Source: an uncultured Erysipelotrichaceae bacterium
GTDB taxonomy: Bacteria > Bacillota_I > Bacilli_A > Erysipelotrichales > Erysipelotrichaceae
Assembly (NCBI GenBank): GCA_902761625.1
Contig: CACWLH010000010.1
Span: 1-44,981 of the forward strand
Length of the DNA stretch: 44,981 nucleotides
Direction of reading: 5' to 3'
Positions 32,859 through 41,175 of the stretch are shown piece by piece; positions within the stretch are counted from its first letter, which is position 1; each line of letters starts with the position of its first letter. The notes beneath the pieces are model-generated. The model was not told the origin of the DNA, searched no databases, and worked only from the letters and a program-made list of their open reading frames with translations. A program made the translations under genes and the position numbers.

Positions 32859-34395
32859 ATGGTTAAAAGACACAATCTTCTATGAAATCTACCCGCAGTC
32901 ATTCAAAGACACAAATGGTGACGGTATCGGCGATCTCAACGGAATCATTGAAAAGCTGGATTATGTGAAATCCCTCGGCGCAAATGCGTTATGGATCAAT
33001 CCATGCTTTGATTCTCCGTTCAAGGATGCCGGCTATGATGTGCGCGACTATAAAAAAGTGGCGCCTCGTTATGGCACAAACGAGGATCTGATCCGGCTGT
33101 TTGAAACAGCCCATGCCAAAGGAATCAGAGTACTTCTCGATCTGGTGCCGGGACATACCAGCGACACACATGAATGGTTCGTTCAATCTTCAAAGTATGA
33201 GGAAAATGAATATTCCGGACGCTATGTCTGGACGACCAATGCCTTTGAAGGAATTGCGGGACATCCGTATATCTCCGGCATGACGGAACGCTATGGCGCC
33301 TATATGCTCAACTTCTTCGCATCCCAGCCCGCTCTCAATTACGGATGGCTGCACAGAACGGAGAAATGGATGTCAGCGGTGGATTCCCCCGAAGCCAGAG
33401 CAACCATTGAAGCGCTCAAGGATATCATGCGCTTCTGGCTGGATGCGGGATGCGACGGTTTCCGCGTGGATATGGCGGATTCCCTTGTCAAAAACGATGA
33501 TGAACATAAATCAGCCACAGCCGCAATCTGGCGTGAAATCCGTGATATGCTGGACAAAGATTATCCGGAAGCGGCGCTTGTTTCAGAATGGTCCAATCCT
33601 CAGCAGGCCATCAACGGCGGCGGCTTCCATATGGATTTCTATCTGGACCACTGGCATAACGGCTATAACACCCTGTTAAGGGACTATGAGGCCAATGAGG
33701 AGGACAACAGCTTCTTCAAAGCCAAGGGCAAAGGGGATATCATGCGTTTCCTGGATGATTATCTGCCCAAATACAAAGCCACGAAGGATTATGGATACAT
33801 TTCCATGTTTACATGCAACCACGATACCCCAAGACCTGCACGCACATTATCTGTTCCGGAGCTGAAACTGGCATATGCCTTTATTCTGACAATGCCGGGC
33901 GTTCCGTTCATTTACTACGGAGATGAGACCGGCATGAAATATCTGGATGTTCGTACAAAAGAGGGCGGCTATCACAGAACCGGATCGAGAACCCCGATGC
34001 AGTGGGATGATTCAAAGAATCACGGCTTCTCAGACTGCGAACCAGAAGATCTTTACCTTCCGGTGGATCAGAGTGAGGATGCGCCGACTGTCTCATCACA
34101 GGAAAATGATCCTGACTCCCTTCTGAATACGGTCAGAAAGCTGACTGCCTTAAGACATCAGTATGAGGATCTTCAGGCAGCCTCCTCCTTCCGTCCGCTG
34201 TACGCGGTTAAGGAAACCATGCCTTTTGTTTATGAAAGAGGGAAAATGGTATGTGCCGTGAATCCGTCTGAGGGCGGCATCAAAATCAGACTGAAAGAGT
34301 TCAGAGGAAAAGAGCCGGTATTTGTCATCGGCAGCGCGGCTGTTGAAAATGAAGTGCTGATCATCGGACCGCAGTCCTTCGCAGTATTTGCATGA
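32851..34395 (+). CDS. Cytoplasmic GH13 glycosidase (514 aa)
   Basis: No signal peptide. Begins MPEWLKDTIFYEIYPQSF, then DTNGDGIGDLNG, region I LLDLVPGHTSD, region II GFRVDMAD (nucleophile Asp near residue 206), region III LVSEWSNP (Glu near 245) and region IV TCNHDTPR (near 324). The C-terminal all-beta domain begins near residue 440. It resembles oligo-1,6-glucosidase / trehalose-6-phosphate-hydrolase-type enzymes and likely breaks down imported maltodextrin. ATG 32851 has AGGAGG at a 6-nt spacing, whereas ATG 32845 abuts it, so 32851 is preferred. It overlaps the HAD gene by 8 nt and is the last gene of the mal operon. Confidence 0.92.
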   Translation: MPEWLKDTIFYEIYPQSFKDTNGDGIGDLNGIIEKLDYVKSLGANALWINPCFDSPFKDAGYDVRDYKKVAPRYGTNEDLIRLFETAHAKGIRVLLDLVPGHTSDTHEWFVQSSKYEENEYSGRYVWTTNAFEGIAGHPYISGMTERYGAYMLNFFASQPALNYGWLHRTEKWMSAVDSPEARATIEALKDIMRFWLDAGCDGFRVDMADSLVKNDDEHKSATAAIWREIRDMLDKDYPEAALVSEWSNPQQAINGGGFHMDFYLDHWHNGYNTLLRDYEANEEDNSFFKAKGKGDIMRFLDDYLPKYKATKDYGYISMFTCNHDTPRPARTLSVPELKLAYAFILTMPGVPFIYYGDETGMKYLDVRTKEGGYHRTGSRTPMQWDDSKNHGFSDCEPEDLYLPVDQSEDAPTVSSQENDPDSLLNTVRKLTALRHQYEDLQAASSFRPLYAVKETMPFVYERGKMVCAVNPSEGGIKIRLKEFRGKEPVFVIGSAAVENEVLIIGPQSFAVFA

Positions 34396-34403
34396 GTATG
34401 ATG

Positions 34404-34435
34404 AGAAATCCGTCCTGGATGGGCGGATTTCTTTG
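34404..34435 (+). terminator. Terminator of the mal operon
   Basis: AGAAATCCG (34404-34412) pairs with CGGATTTCT (34424-34432), then TTG. The T-run is short. A second stem at 34524-34552 may complete termination. Confidence 0.65.
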
Positions 34436-34523
34436 CGGATCAGTCTGCTGCAATTCATGTAGACGGCCGAAAAAAGACCAGTTCAGTCCTGGGCCATTTG
34501 CTTTTATAAGGATGATGGCTTTT

Positions 34524-34557
34524 TGCCGGCGGGATCATCTGTCCTGCCGGCAGTTTT
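34524..34557 (+). terminator. Second, GC-rich hairpin downstream of the mal operon
   Basis: TGCCGGCGGG (34524-34533) pairs with CCTGCCGGCA (34543-34552), followed by GTTTT. No gene is seen between this and the previous hairpin. Confidence 0.6.
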
Positions 34558-34602
34558 CATTAAAACTGCAGATTGAACGAATATTCATCCATTCGAACAA
34601 AA

Positions 34603-34626
34603 TGAGCAGGTCATTCGATCTGCTCA
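34603..34626 (-). terminator. Terminator of the LtaS-like gene
   Basis: TGAGCAG (34603-34609) pairs with CTGCTCA (34620-34626), and on the minus strand is followed by TTTTGTT. The stop codon TGA of the gene is part of the stem. The same TGAGCAG arms recur in the minus-strand terminator at 38356-38387. Confidence 0.8.
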
Positions 34627-36900
34627 TCTGTTTCCGAAAAGATGATTGAAATAATCTGTGTTGTTGTATCCGGTACAATAATTGAGTTTGTTGCGGACAA
34701 TCTTCTTGATCCGCTCCTCATATCCGTCCGGAATCTGTGCGCCTTCGGCAGGTGTGAACTGATTGGTGAGACTGTTGAAAGACCCGAGTTCTGTTTTCCA
34801 GTCATAGAACATCGTGAACACAAGCGGTTCCGCATCTGAGAACACATCTCTTCCCGGGAATACACGGGAATCAAATTCCAGACCGAACAGATTGGAAAGG
34901 GTGGGCAGAATATCGATGGAGGACACCGGTGTATCCACAGTGATGGGATCCATGTCTTCCAGACATCCGGACCAGATGATCAGACCGTTATGATCGCGGT
35001 CCAGGAAATCGTTGACATTATGCCCGTAGAGTTCGGAAAGATAAGGCATCTGGCCAAGTCCTGCGCCATCATCCAGGCCATAGGGGAAGTGATCGGCGGA
35101 AAGCACAATCACGGTATCATCCGCAATGCCAAGCTCCTCAAGTCTGCCAACCATATAGGTGAGGGCATCCTCAAGTTCCAGATTGCATGCATAATAGCCT
35201 TTGACGCGGTCGGAATATTCAAGATCCTGAACTCTGTCCCAGTTTTTCATCGACATCGCGTTGGAACCGTAGTCATAGCCGTTGTGTCCGCTGACCGTCA
35301 TGTAGTAAACATTGAAGTGTTCTGCATTTTCATACATGGGCATGGTGCCCTGAATCATTTCCAGATCGCTTTGCGGCCATTGCCATTCCACATAGTCTTC
35401 CATGCCGTTGCCATATCCCATGAAGCCATGAGAATAGCCCAGGCTGTTATGGGTGAGATGACGGTCATAGAATGTATAGGTGTTGTTATGGAAGGCCCAG
35501 CCTTCATAACCGAGCCGGTTGAGCTGGCTGCCCATGGTCATATAATTGTTGCGGTCCGTCATATTCTTGAAAGAGGTTCCGCCGTTGGTTGGCATCATGC
35601 CGAAGACGATCTCATATTCACCGCCGGTTGTGCCGGCACTGGAAGGCTGATAATAATCGGAGAAATAAATACCTTTGTGAAGCAGCCTGTAAAGGGTGGG
35701 AGTCAGCTCTTCGGAAACCATTTCACTGGAGAAGGCTTCCGCCGTCAACATGATCAGGTTCTTTCCCTCGAACAGGCCTGTATATTCATTCTTGTTTGAT
35801 GAGATCTGTGAAGCCACATAGGCATCCAGACTCTTTTCATTTGCGGAAGCGTCTGCCGCCAGTGCGCTCCAGTCAAATTCCATCTCATTTTTGTTCCAGG
35901 CGATTTTCATTTCACCTGCCTTGGAAGTGGTATGAATGAGCTTGGTATATTCTTTTTCAAAGCCGAACATTGAATCCGGCAATACCGCTTTTCTCACATC
36001 CAGAAGCGTTGCTGTGGTAAGTCCGAACGAGCTGATCGCATTCTGGAAATTGTATTCCGAAAACAGTGTGTTGAATGTGCCTGAGGCATAGGAGCTTCCT
36101 ATGGATCCGCAGATCAGCAATGCCGAAGTCAACAAGGTGATCAGCTTTGTTTTCACAGGCAGCTTTTCCGCCGCGTCATATTTTTTCGCATAGATTGCAT
36201 AAAGCACGGCCGGCAGGAAATAAAGAACAATCTTTGTCATTCCGTCAGCGCTGAAGATCAATTCCCTGACATTGGACTGGAACTGGCCCAGCGCATCAGA
36301 TGCGCCGGCTGTCATGGTGGAAAGATCATAGAAGATCTTGAACTGTTTATGAACAAAGAAACAGACCAGGAAGTACAGTGCAATGAGGGCGATGATCACA
36401 CATCTTGCGATCCTGTTTGCATTCTGCTTTTTGAAGAATGAAGTCAGGAAGGTGATCAGAAAGCCATATCCAAGCGAGAACAGCGCAATCGAGGCAAGCG
36501 ATGCGGCTGTAAACGGGAAGCCTGCCGCCTGATGAAGAATCAGCTCATCAAAGATGAGCACAGCTGACATGAACAAAGCGAAGATCCACGGCTTTTGTTT
36601 TGCGGTTTTTGTTTCCGGTTTTGCGGGTTCTTCCGGTGCATGTGTTTCCTGCTGCACAGTAGCGACATCCGGAATTTCCTTTGTTTCTTCGGAAATGGTC
36701 TTCTTGTCATCGTCATCCCGTGTGAGTGCAGTGATAATCACGGCCGCACCGAAAACGACGGCAGCCAGCGGAATCAGGTGCAGCTTATGATGAGCACGGC
36801 TTTTCTTCACAGCTGCTTTTTCATCCTGCTGAGTCATTTCCATATTCAGATCCGGTTCAATACTGACCGGTGTTTTCTGTGCTTTTTTCTTTTTTGACAT
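34624..36900 (-). CDS. LTA synthase-like sulfatase-fold membrane protein (758 aa)
   Basis: An N-terminal cytoplasmic basic head, one helix near residue 50, a charged low-complexity linker (Asp/Glu/Thr/Pro-rich), four to five helices (residues ~105-310), then an extracytoplasmic sulfatase-type catalytic domain. LtaS-like motifs are LIMLTAEAFSSEM (metal-binding Glu), SSAGTTGGEYEIV (candidate nucleophile Thr), VSGHNGYD and VLSADHFPYG (metal Asp-His). The family polymerises glycerolphosphate from phosphatidylglycerol or adds related head groups. The extra N-terminal helix and linker are unlike S. aureus LtaS (646 aa). ATG 36900 is chosen (MSKKKKAQ); the frame opens at 36945 but a promoter overlaps that stretch, and no Shine-Dalgarno precedes 36900. 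Confidence 0.88.
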   Translation of the reverse strand: MSKKKKAQKTPVSIEPDLNMEMTQQDEKAAVKKSRAHHKLHLIPLAAVVFGAAVIITALTRDDDDKKTISEETKEIPDVATVQQETHAPEEPAKPETKTAKQKPWIFALFMSAVLIFDELILHQAAGFPFTAASLASIALFSLGYGFLITFLTSFFKKQNANRIARCVIIALIALYFLVCFFVHKQFKIFYDLSTMTAGASDALGQFQSNVRELIFSADGMTKIVLYFLPAVLYAIYAKKYDAAEKLPVKTKLITLLTSALLICGSIGSSYASGTFNTLFSEYNFQNAISSFGLTTATLLDVRKAVLPDSMFGFEKEYTKLIHTTSKAGEMKIAWNKNEMEFDWSALAADASANEKSLDAYVASQISSNKNEYTGLFEGKNLIMLTAEAFSSEMVSEELTPTLYRLLHKGIYFSDYYQPSSAGTTGGEYEIVFGMMPTNGGTSFKNMTDRNNYMTMGSQLNRLGYEGWAFHNNTYTFYDRHLTHNSLGYSHGFMGYGNGMEDYVEWQWPQSDLEMIQGTMPMYENAEHFNVYYMTVSGHNGYDYGSNAMSMKNWDRVQDLEYSDRVKGYYACNLELEDALTYMVGRLEELGIADDTVIVLSADHFPYGLDDGAGLGQMPYLSELYGHNVNDFLDRDHNGLIIWSGCLEDMDPITVDTPVSSIDILPTLSNLFGLEFDSRVFPGRDVFSDAEPLVFTMFYDWKTELGSFNSLTNQFTPAEGAQIPDGYEERIKKIVRNKLNYCTGYNNTDYFNHLFGNR

Positions 36901-36907
36901 CGTTATT

Positions 36908-36935
36908 ATTATGCCCGATTTGAATTCAGAATCAA
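36908..36935 (-). promoter_or_regulatory. Promoter of the LtaS-like gene, apparently leaderless
   Basis: Minus strand TTGATT (36930-36935), 16-nt spacer, CATAAT (36908-36913), then AATAACG and the ATG at 36900. The expected start coincides with the start codon; no ribosome binding site is present. Confidence 0.5.
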
Positions 36936-36997
36936 TCGCAAACATGTATGCAATGTCTTAAACCGGCCTGAGCATCGGCTGTTTCCGGCTGTGACTG

Positions 36998-37026
36998 TGG
37001 TCAAACCGTGCGGATTGTCATATAGT
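36998..37026 (+). promoter_or_regulatory. Promoter of the ROK kinase gene
   Basis: TGGTCA (36998-37003), 17-nt spacer, TATAGT (37021-37026), 48 nt before ATG 37074. Confidence 0.55.
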
Positions 37027-37073
37027 GAAATCAGATGAAATGCATGGATACATGCATGAAAAGGAAAATGATC

Positions 37074-37985
37074 ATGGCTGAATATCTTGTTTTTGACTGG
37101 GGCGGAACCGCTCTCAAATACGCGCTCATGAATGAGCAGGCTGAGATTCTTGAGAAAGGGGATGTTCCCTCTCCCTCAAGGGATGCGTCCAAAGAGGAAT
37201 TCATGGATGTCATCGACGGGATTGTCAATCCGTATTTAAGCAGAATCAAAGGCATCGCGATTTCTTCTCCCGGCATTATTGATCCGATAAGCGGCACAAT
37301 CAATGTCGTGGCGGTTTTCCCGTATCTGAACGGCTGCTGTATCGCAAAGGAATTTGCGCAAAGATATCATGTTCCGGTTTCTCTTGAAAATGACGGCAAG
37401 AGCGCGGCATTGGCAGAACTCTGGAAGGGCAATCTTGCCGGATGCACAGACGGGGCGGTCATGTTAATCGGAACCGGAATCGGCGGCGGACTGATCATTG
37501 ACGGAAAGCTTCACCGTGGCAAAGATTTCCTGGCCGGTGAGTTTTCCATGGTATGCACGGATATTTATCATCCGGACCAGAAGGAAAGCTACTGGTCTGA
37601 TCTTGGCTACCGCGGTCTTTTCCGCAGACTGAGCCTGATCACAGGCGAGGATGTTTCAGAGATGAACGGCTATGCATTCTTTGAACGCGTTCAGAACAAA
37701 GACACCGCGGCGCTTGCGGCACTGAAACAATATACGGACCAATTGGCAGTCATGTGCATGAGCCTGAATATGTTATTGAATCTGGACGCCATCTGTATCG
37801 GAGGGGGCATTTCCAGACAGCCTGCATTAATGGAATCGTTATATCAGTCTGTCTCGGAAATTCCTCAGATCAATCCTGATATGAGGGAAGGATTGAAGCT
37901 TCCGTTGCCGGTTGTGAAGCCGTGCGCCTATTTAAGTGATGCGAATCTGGTCGGTGCACTTTATCATCATCTGCACGAAAACTGA
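37074..37985 (+). CDS. ROK-family sugar kinase (303 aa)
   Basis: ATP-binding start LVFDWGGTALKYALM, ISSPGIIDP, catalytic Asp in LENDGKSAALAE, and glycine-rich IGTGIGGGLIIDGKLHRG. ROK kinases phosphorylate glucose, fructose, ManNAc or similar. The CxCGxxGCxE zinc motif of many ROK proteins is not seen, which narrows it to zinc-less members. No helix-turn-helix, so it is an enzyme and not a regulator. ATG 37074 follows AAGGA; the in-frame ATG 37035 and 37068 lie too early or too close. It stands alone, so the sugar is unknown. Confidence 0.9.
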   Translation: MAEYLVFDWGGTALKYALMNEQAEILEKGDVPSPSRDASKEEFMDVIDGIVNPYLSRIKGIAISSPGIIDPISGTINVVAVFPYLNGCCIAKEFAQRYHVPVSLENDGKSAALAELWKGNLAGCTDGAVMLIGTGIGGGLIIDGKLHRGKDFLAGEFSMVCTDIYHPDQKESYWSDLGYRGLFRRLSLITGEDVSEMNGYAFFERVQNKDTAALAALKQYTDQLAVMCMSLNMLLNLDAICIGGGISRQPALMESLYQSVSEIPQINPDMREGLKLPLPVVKPCAYLSDANLVGALYHHLHEN

Positions 37986-38076
37986 CCGCTGATCAAAAAT
38001 GACGACTTTCTGATTGTCAAGAATTGGATTATATATTTTTTGGTTTAATATGTACTTGTTGGAGGCAGAACTGAGA

Positions 38077-38199
38077 ATGGAAGAGGCGATGGAAGAACGC
38101 TTTGAATTCGCCTGGTCTGATCAGAGTGATGATTCGGAAAATACAGAACCGCTCTCCTTTGATGAAATCAGCGAAGTCATTGCGGAACTCAGATTCTAA
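38077..38199 (+). CDS. Small acidic protein (41 aa)
   Basis: ATG 38077 opens MEEAMEERFEFAWSDQS and ends SEVIAELRF. GGAGG lies 11 nt upstream, rather far; ATG 38050 gives 49 residues but no ribosome binding site. Roughly a third of residues are Asp or Glu. TTGGAT and TAATAT spaced by 16 nt lie upstream and a good terminator follows, so a short transcript is likely even if the start is uncertain. Family not recognised. Confidence 0.45.
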   Translation: MEEAMEERFEFAWSDQSDDSENTEPLSFDEISEVIAELRF

Positions 38200-38247
38200 A
38201 CAAATCAACAGGTGAAAGGGAAAACGGCAGCTTCCCCCACACAAAGG

Positions 38248-38275
38248 ACAGTCATTACCGACTGTTTTCTTTTTG
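38248..38275 (+). terminator. Terminator after the small acidic ORF
   Basis: ACAGTC (38248-38253) pairs with GACTGT (38260-38265), six-base loop, followed by TTTCTTTTT. Confidence 0.8.
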
Positions 38276-38355
38276 TATATTTTGCATTTTAATTCATTGG
38301 TGAAAACGGCTGCGTACGGATCTGCGTTCAGTAAAATAGATCATGACCAAATGAT

Positions 38356-38387
38356 AAATGAGCAGACATTGACGTATCTGCTCATTT
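38356..38387 (-). terminator. Terminator of the 38416-39257 pair
   Basis: AAATGAGCAG (38356-38365) pairs with CTGCTCATTT (38378-38387). Minus-strand T-run is ATTTAT. The stem arms repeat those at 34603-34626. Confidence 0.7.
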
Positions 38388-38415
38388 CAGCCGGCACTCA
38401 CTTTGGCGGGCTTTT

Positions 38416-38748
38416 TCAGATTTTTTCTTTGACAAAGATGACAGAACTCGGGCTGGAAGTGACCATGACGCTTTCCTGATTGAAGAAAGCACAGAGGTCC
38501 TTGGCAATTTCAATCACGGTTTTTTCTTCGATATTCAGCAATGTGAGAACCAATGTGTTTTCTTCGGTATAACGGCCGTCTTCATGGAAGTAGCCTCCGT
38601 TGATCACCTGGACTGAGAAAGCCACACGGTAGCTGCGGCATACATTTTTCAGGATTGAAAGATATTTTTCCGTAGCGAATTTCTGTACACCGGTTTCAGA
38701 ATCATTGAGTCCGATGTAAATGGATTTCTGATTTGTCTGCGGCTTCAT
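38416..38748 (-). CDS. Small protein of unknown function (110 aa)
   Basis: Begins MKPQTNQKSIYIGLNDSETG; a compact alpha/beta pattern with strands SVQVINGGYF, NTLVLTLLNI and SVIFVKEK. The YIGLND start and GGYFHEDGRYTEENTLVL segment recall DUF3574-like proteins, but I am not sure. No signal peptide. The start overlaps the upstream lipoprotein stop as ATGA (38745-38748), so the two are co-translated. Contains two Cys (NVCRSYR, DLCAFF). Confidence 0.7.
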   Translation of the reverse strand: MKPQTNQKSIYIGLNDSETGVQKFATEKYLSILKNVCRSYRVAFSVQVINGGYFHEDGRYTEENTLVLTLLNIEEKTVIEIAKDLCAFFNQESVMVTSSPSSVIFVKEKI

Positions 38749-39257
38749 ATATGTTTTCTTCCTCCGAATCCCGCTTCGTCTGAAAGAATTGCGTCGATGA
38801 TGACTTTGCCGACCGTGAAGTTGTTTTTCATGGATGTCTCAAAGAGATCTGCAGCTTCCAGGCTGTCATCATCGGAAAGACTTGTATCGGTACTGTCTGA
38901 CCAGAGGACTTCCGGTGAGACGCCGGGAGCGAAGGTGTCCATGTTTACAATGTCGCGTATGATGATATAGCGGTTGAGCATTCCGAAGTTTTCCACTGCC
39001 TGTCCGATTGCCGCATCTTCCATTTCTGTTGCGGCATAGGGATCAGGACAGCCGTAGGTTTCCGCAATCTTTACCGCATTTTCATGATCATGGACGCCTT
39101 TCCAGAAATTATCTCCGCTCATTTCACCGATTTCAAATTTCGGCAGGCTCAATACCTTAACCGGAATCTGACTGTTTTCGGAAACTTCCTGTTTACAGCC
39201 TGCCATACTGAACGCAAGTGCCGATGCACAGAGGATTCTTTTCATACTGCTGTTCAT
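38745..39257 (-). CDS. Lipoprotein of unknown function (170 aa)
   Basis: Signal peptide with lipobox MAGC, followed by a soluble domain with DNFWKGVHDHENAVKIAETYG, an acidic stretch DSTDTSLSDDDSLEAADLF and the end FGGRKHI. No family recognised. AGAGG lies 6-7 nt before ATG 39257; the internal ATG 39245 would also keep the signal peptide. It has a good promoter at 39293-39321 and is coupled to the 110-residue gene downstream. Confidence 0.75.
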   Translation of the reverse strand: MNSSMKRILCASALAFSMAGCKQEVSENSQIPVKVLSLPKFEIGEMSGDNFWKGVHDHENAVKIAETYGCPDPYAATEMEDAAIGQAVENFGMLNRYIIIRDIVNMDTFAPGVSPEVLWSDSTDTSLSDDDSLEAADLFETSMKNNFTVGKVIIDAILSDEAGFGGRKHI

Positions 39258-39292
39258 GTCAAACCTCTTTCTTCTTTGAAAAGAACGAAACT

Positions 39293-39321
39293 ATCATACA
39301 TGGAATCACTTGCGCTTACAA
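39293..39321 (-). promoter_or_regulatory. Promoter of the 39257 lipoprotein gene
   Basis: Minus strand TTGTAA (39316-39321), 17-nt spacer, TATGAT (39293-39298). Start expected near 39286, leaving a ~30-nt leader with a ribosome binding site. The plus-strand ORF at 39300 is thus inside a promoter. Confidence 0.7.
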
Positions 39322-39484
39322 AGCAATCATCGAAAAAACTCCCGGTCAAAGAGCTTTTAGGTGGAGGAAATGCTTTGGCGTATGCCATACCTGCTATGCA
39401 GGAGGTATTATGCTATTTTCCATTTTCTTTTCACTATGAAAAACGGACAGGATTTCCGCTGCCCGCTTATACAATATGAATTTT

Positions 39485-40720
39485 TCAGAACGCAAACGAG
39501 GAAGGGGAGCCGGTTTCAAGCTCATTGATCAATTCTGCGATTCTTCCTTCTTCATCCAGCCGGAACACCTGCGCGAGATTCTGATCAATCAGACCAACAA
39601 TCAGGAAGGAGCCGTCCGGTGACACCTGAAAGCCTCTTGGATCTTTTCCGCCCAGGGGGAATACCTGTTTCAAAGACAATTTGCCGTCCTCATGCACATC
39701 AAATACGGAAAGGGAACCGGCAGACGCAAAGCGTCGGTTGGAAACATAAAGATGCTTTTCGTCAGGACTGATATGGATATCGCTGCACATCGCAGCGCTT
39801 CTGTCACCGAACGCCGAAGTGTTGGTTTCGCCTTCTGCGCAATGCGGTTTTGTGAATGAAGGAAGAGGGCGGTCTTTGTAATATTCCTCATCCATTGTGC
39901 CGATCAGCTGGATTTCACAAAGAGATGCCTGTTCCGCATCGATTTTATAAACGGATACAGACGGATAATTCTCATTGACAACATAAAGAATATTCCGGGA
40001 CGGATGGAAGTCCGCATGGCGCGGGGCATAGCCGTATCTGGTTTTCACATGGTTCTTCACTTCGAGTTTTCCGTCTGATTCATCCAGTTTCATGACAATG
40101 ATTTCATCGCAGCCTCTGTTAATTGCATAAACAAATCCGTTTCTTTCTTTGACGCAATGGATATGAGCTGTGGACTGGCCTCCGCCAAGGCACCAGTAGC
40201 CTTTTCCTTTGAACACTTTGAGATCACTGAGCTCCCCGATGGAGCCGTCGCTGTTCAATGTGAAAACAGCGACTGATGAATCATCGAATCCGCGTTTCAG
40301 CACCCATTTTCCGTTTCCATCCTGCACATAGGAACAGGTGACGGTTGTGTGGGAGCCATGGTTTGCCGCAAGCAGATATTTTCCGCTTTCACTGACACAG
40401 ACATAAGCGGTTCTGGAACCATAGGAAATAGAGCTGTTCAGAAAAGCCAGAGAACCGTCTTCATTGATCTGATATGCGCTGACACCGCCGCCTGAACCGT
40501 TGAGTCCGCCGAAATCCTTCTCCTCATTGGCCGCATAGACGAACTGATGATGTAATGCTGTGATGATGCCGCTGTTGCGGGAAGAAATCACGGAAAGACG
40601 GGAAAGGCTTCCGTTTTCATCCAGACAGAGGGTATAAATCCCTTCTCCCTGACCGGACACACTGGCTTTGGCGCCGGCACTGACGGAACCTGCGTAAATG
40701 ATCTGTTTCTCAGCTGACAT
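39485..40720 (-). CDS. Beta-propeller lactonase family protein (411 aa)
   Basis: Seven-bladed propeller of the YkgB/6-phosphogluconolactonase type: repeated blades such as YTLCLDENGSLSRLSVISSRN, YLLAANHGSHTTVTCS, DFHPSRNILYVVNENYPSVSVY and HISPDEKHLYVSNR. At 411 residues it is longer than the ~340 of Pgl; the extra part lies in the second and third blades. The function may be lactone hydrolysis in the pentose phosphate route or another sugar lactone. ATG 40720 has GCGAGGTG upstream, so the frame opening at 40744 is not used. Divergent from infA. Confidence 0.88.
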   Translation of the reverse strand: MSAEKQIIYAGSVSAGAKASVSGQGEGIYTLCLDENGSLSRLSVISSRNSGIITALHHQFVYAANEEKDFGGLNGSGGGVSAYQINEDGSLAFLNSSISYGSRTAYVCVSESGKYLLAANHGSHTTVTCSYVQDGNGKWVLKRGFDDSSVAVFTLNSDGSIGELSDLKVFKGKGYWCLGGGQSTAHIHCVKERNGFVYAINRGCDEIIVMKLDESDGKLEVKNHVKTRYGYAPRHADFHPSRNILYVVNENYPSVSVYKIDAEQASLCEIQLIGTMDEEYYKDRPLPSFTKPHCAEGETNTSAFGDRSAAMCSDIHISPDEKHLYVSNRRFASAGSLSVFDVHEDGKLSLKQVFPLGGKDPRGFQVSPDGSFLIVGLIDQNLAQVFRLDEEGRIAELINELETGSPSSFAF

Positions 40721-40801
40721 GGGAAAACACCTCGCTGAATTCATTGTAACGCATAATTATTAAGGATACGTTTTTCTCTGTCTTCTGCTGCAAAGAACAT
40801 G

Positions 40802-40810
40802 TGCTATAAT
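40802..40810 (+). promoter_or_regulatory. infA extended -10 promoter
   Basis: TGCTATAAT (extended -10) at 40802-40810, with start expected near 40817 and GGAAAGGAG before the ATG at 40857. The -35 is weak. Confidence 0.65.
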
Positions 40811-40856
40811 ACAGACGTTCAAAAATACGCATGAATAAACGGAAAGGAGTGATTGA

Positions 40857-41072
40857 ATGGCCAGAAAAGACGCAATTCAGATTGACGGTGTTGTGACTGA
40901 CATTATGCCGAACGCATTTAAAGTTGAGTTGGAAAACGGTATGGAAATTCGCGCGGTGCTCGCGGGCAAGCTGAGAATGCATCATATCAAGGTTCTTCAG
41001 GGCGACAAGGTTTCGGTTGAACTGTCACCGTACGATCTGACGAACGGACGGATTACATATCGATACAGATAA
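40857..41072 (+). CDS. infA: Translation initiation factor IF-1
   Basis: A 71-residue OB-fold protein: [60 protein letters not shown] and RITYRYR match IF-1 throughout. IF-1 blocks the A site during initiation. In Bacillota infA normally sits between map and rpmJ in the ribosomal alpha operon; here it is monocistronic, with its own promoter and terminator, between a lactonase and an FNT channel. Either the gene has moved or a second copy exists elsewhere. Confidence 0.97.
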   Translation: MARKDAIQIDGVVTDIMPNAFKVELENGMEIRAVLAGKLRMHHIKVLQGDKVSVELSPYDLTNGRITYRYR

Positions 41073-41080
41073 ATCCTTTG

Positions 41081-41106
41081 ACCGGTGAAGCAAACCGGTT
41101 TTTTTC
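41081..41106 (+). terminator. infA terminator
   Basis: ACCGGT (41081-41086) pairs with ACCGGT (41094-41099), a seven-base loop, then seven T residues. Confidence 0.9.
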
Positions 41107-41118
41107 ATGCCGTTTTTG

Positions 41119-41147
41119 TTGGCATGAATGTGCAAAGATGGTAAACT
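41119..41147 (+). promoter_or_regulatory. Promoter of the FNT channel gene
   Basis: TTGGCA (41119-41124), 17-nt spacer, TAAACT (41142-41147). Confidence 0.6.
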
Positions 41148-41175
41148 CATGCAGTACAGAAAAGGGAGGTCTTCC

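Noticed and set aside
35008..35799. Long plus-strand ORF opposite the LtaS-like gene
   Set aside because: Antisense shadow; LtaS motifs on the minus strand are clear and no ribosome binding site precedes the plus frame.
39300..39479. Plus-strand ORF of 59 aa
   Set aside because: Its start lies inside the minus-strand promoter at 39293-39321 and no ribosome binding site is present.
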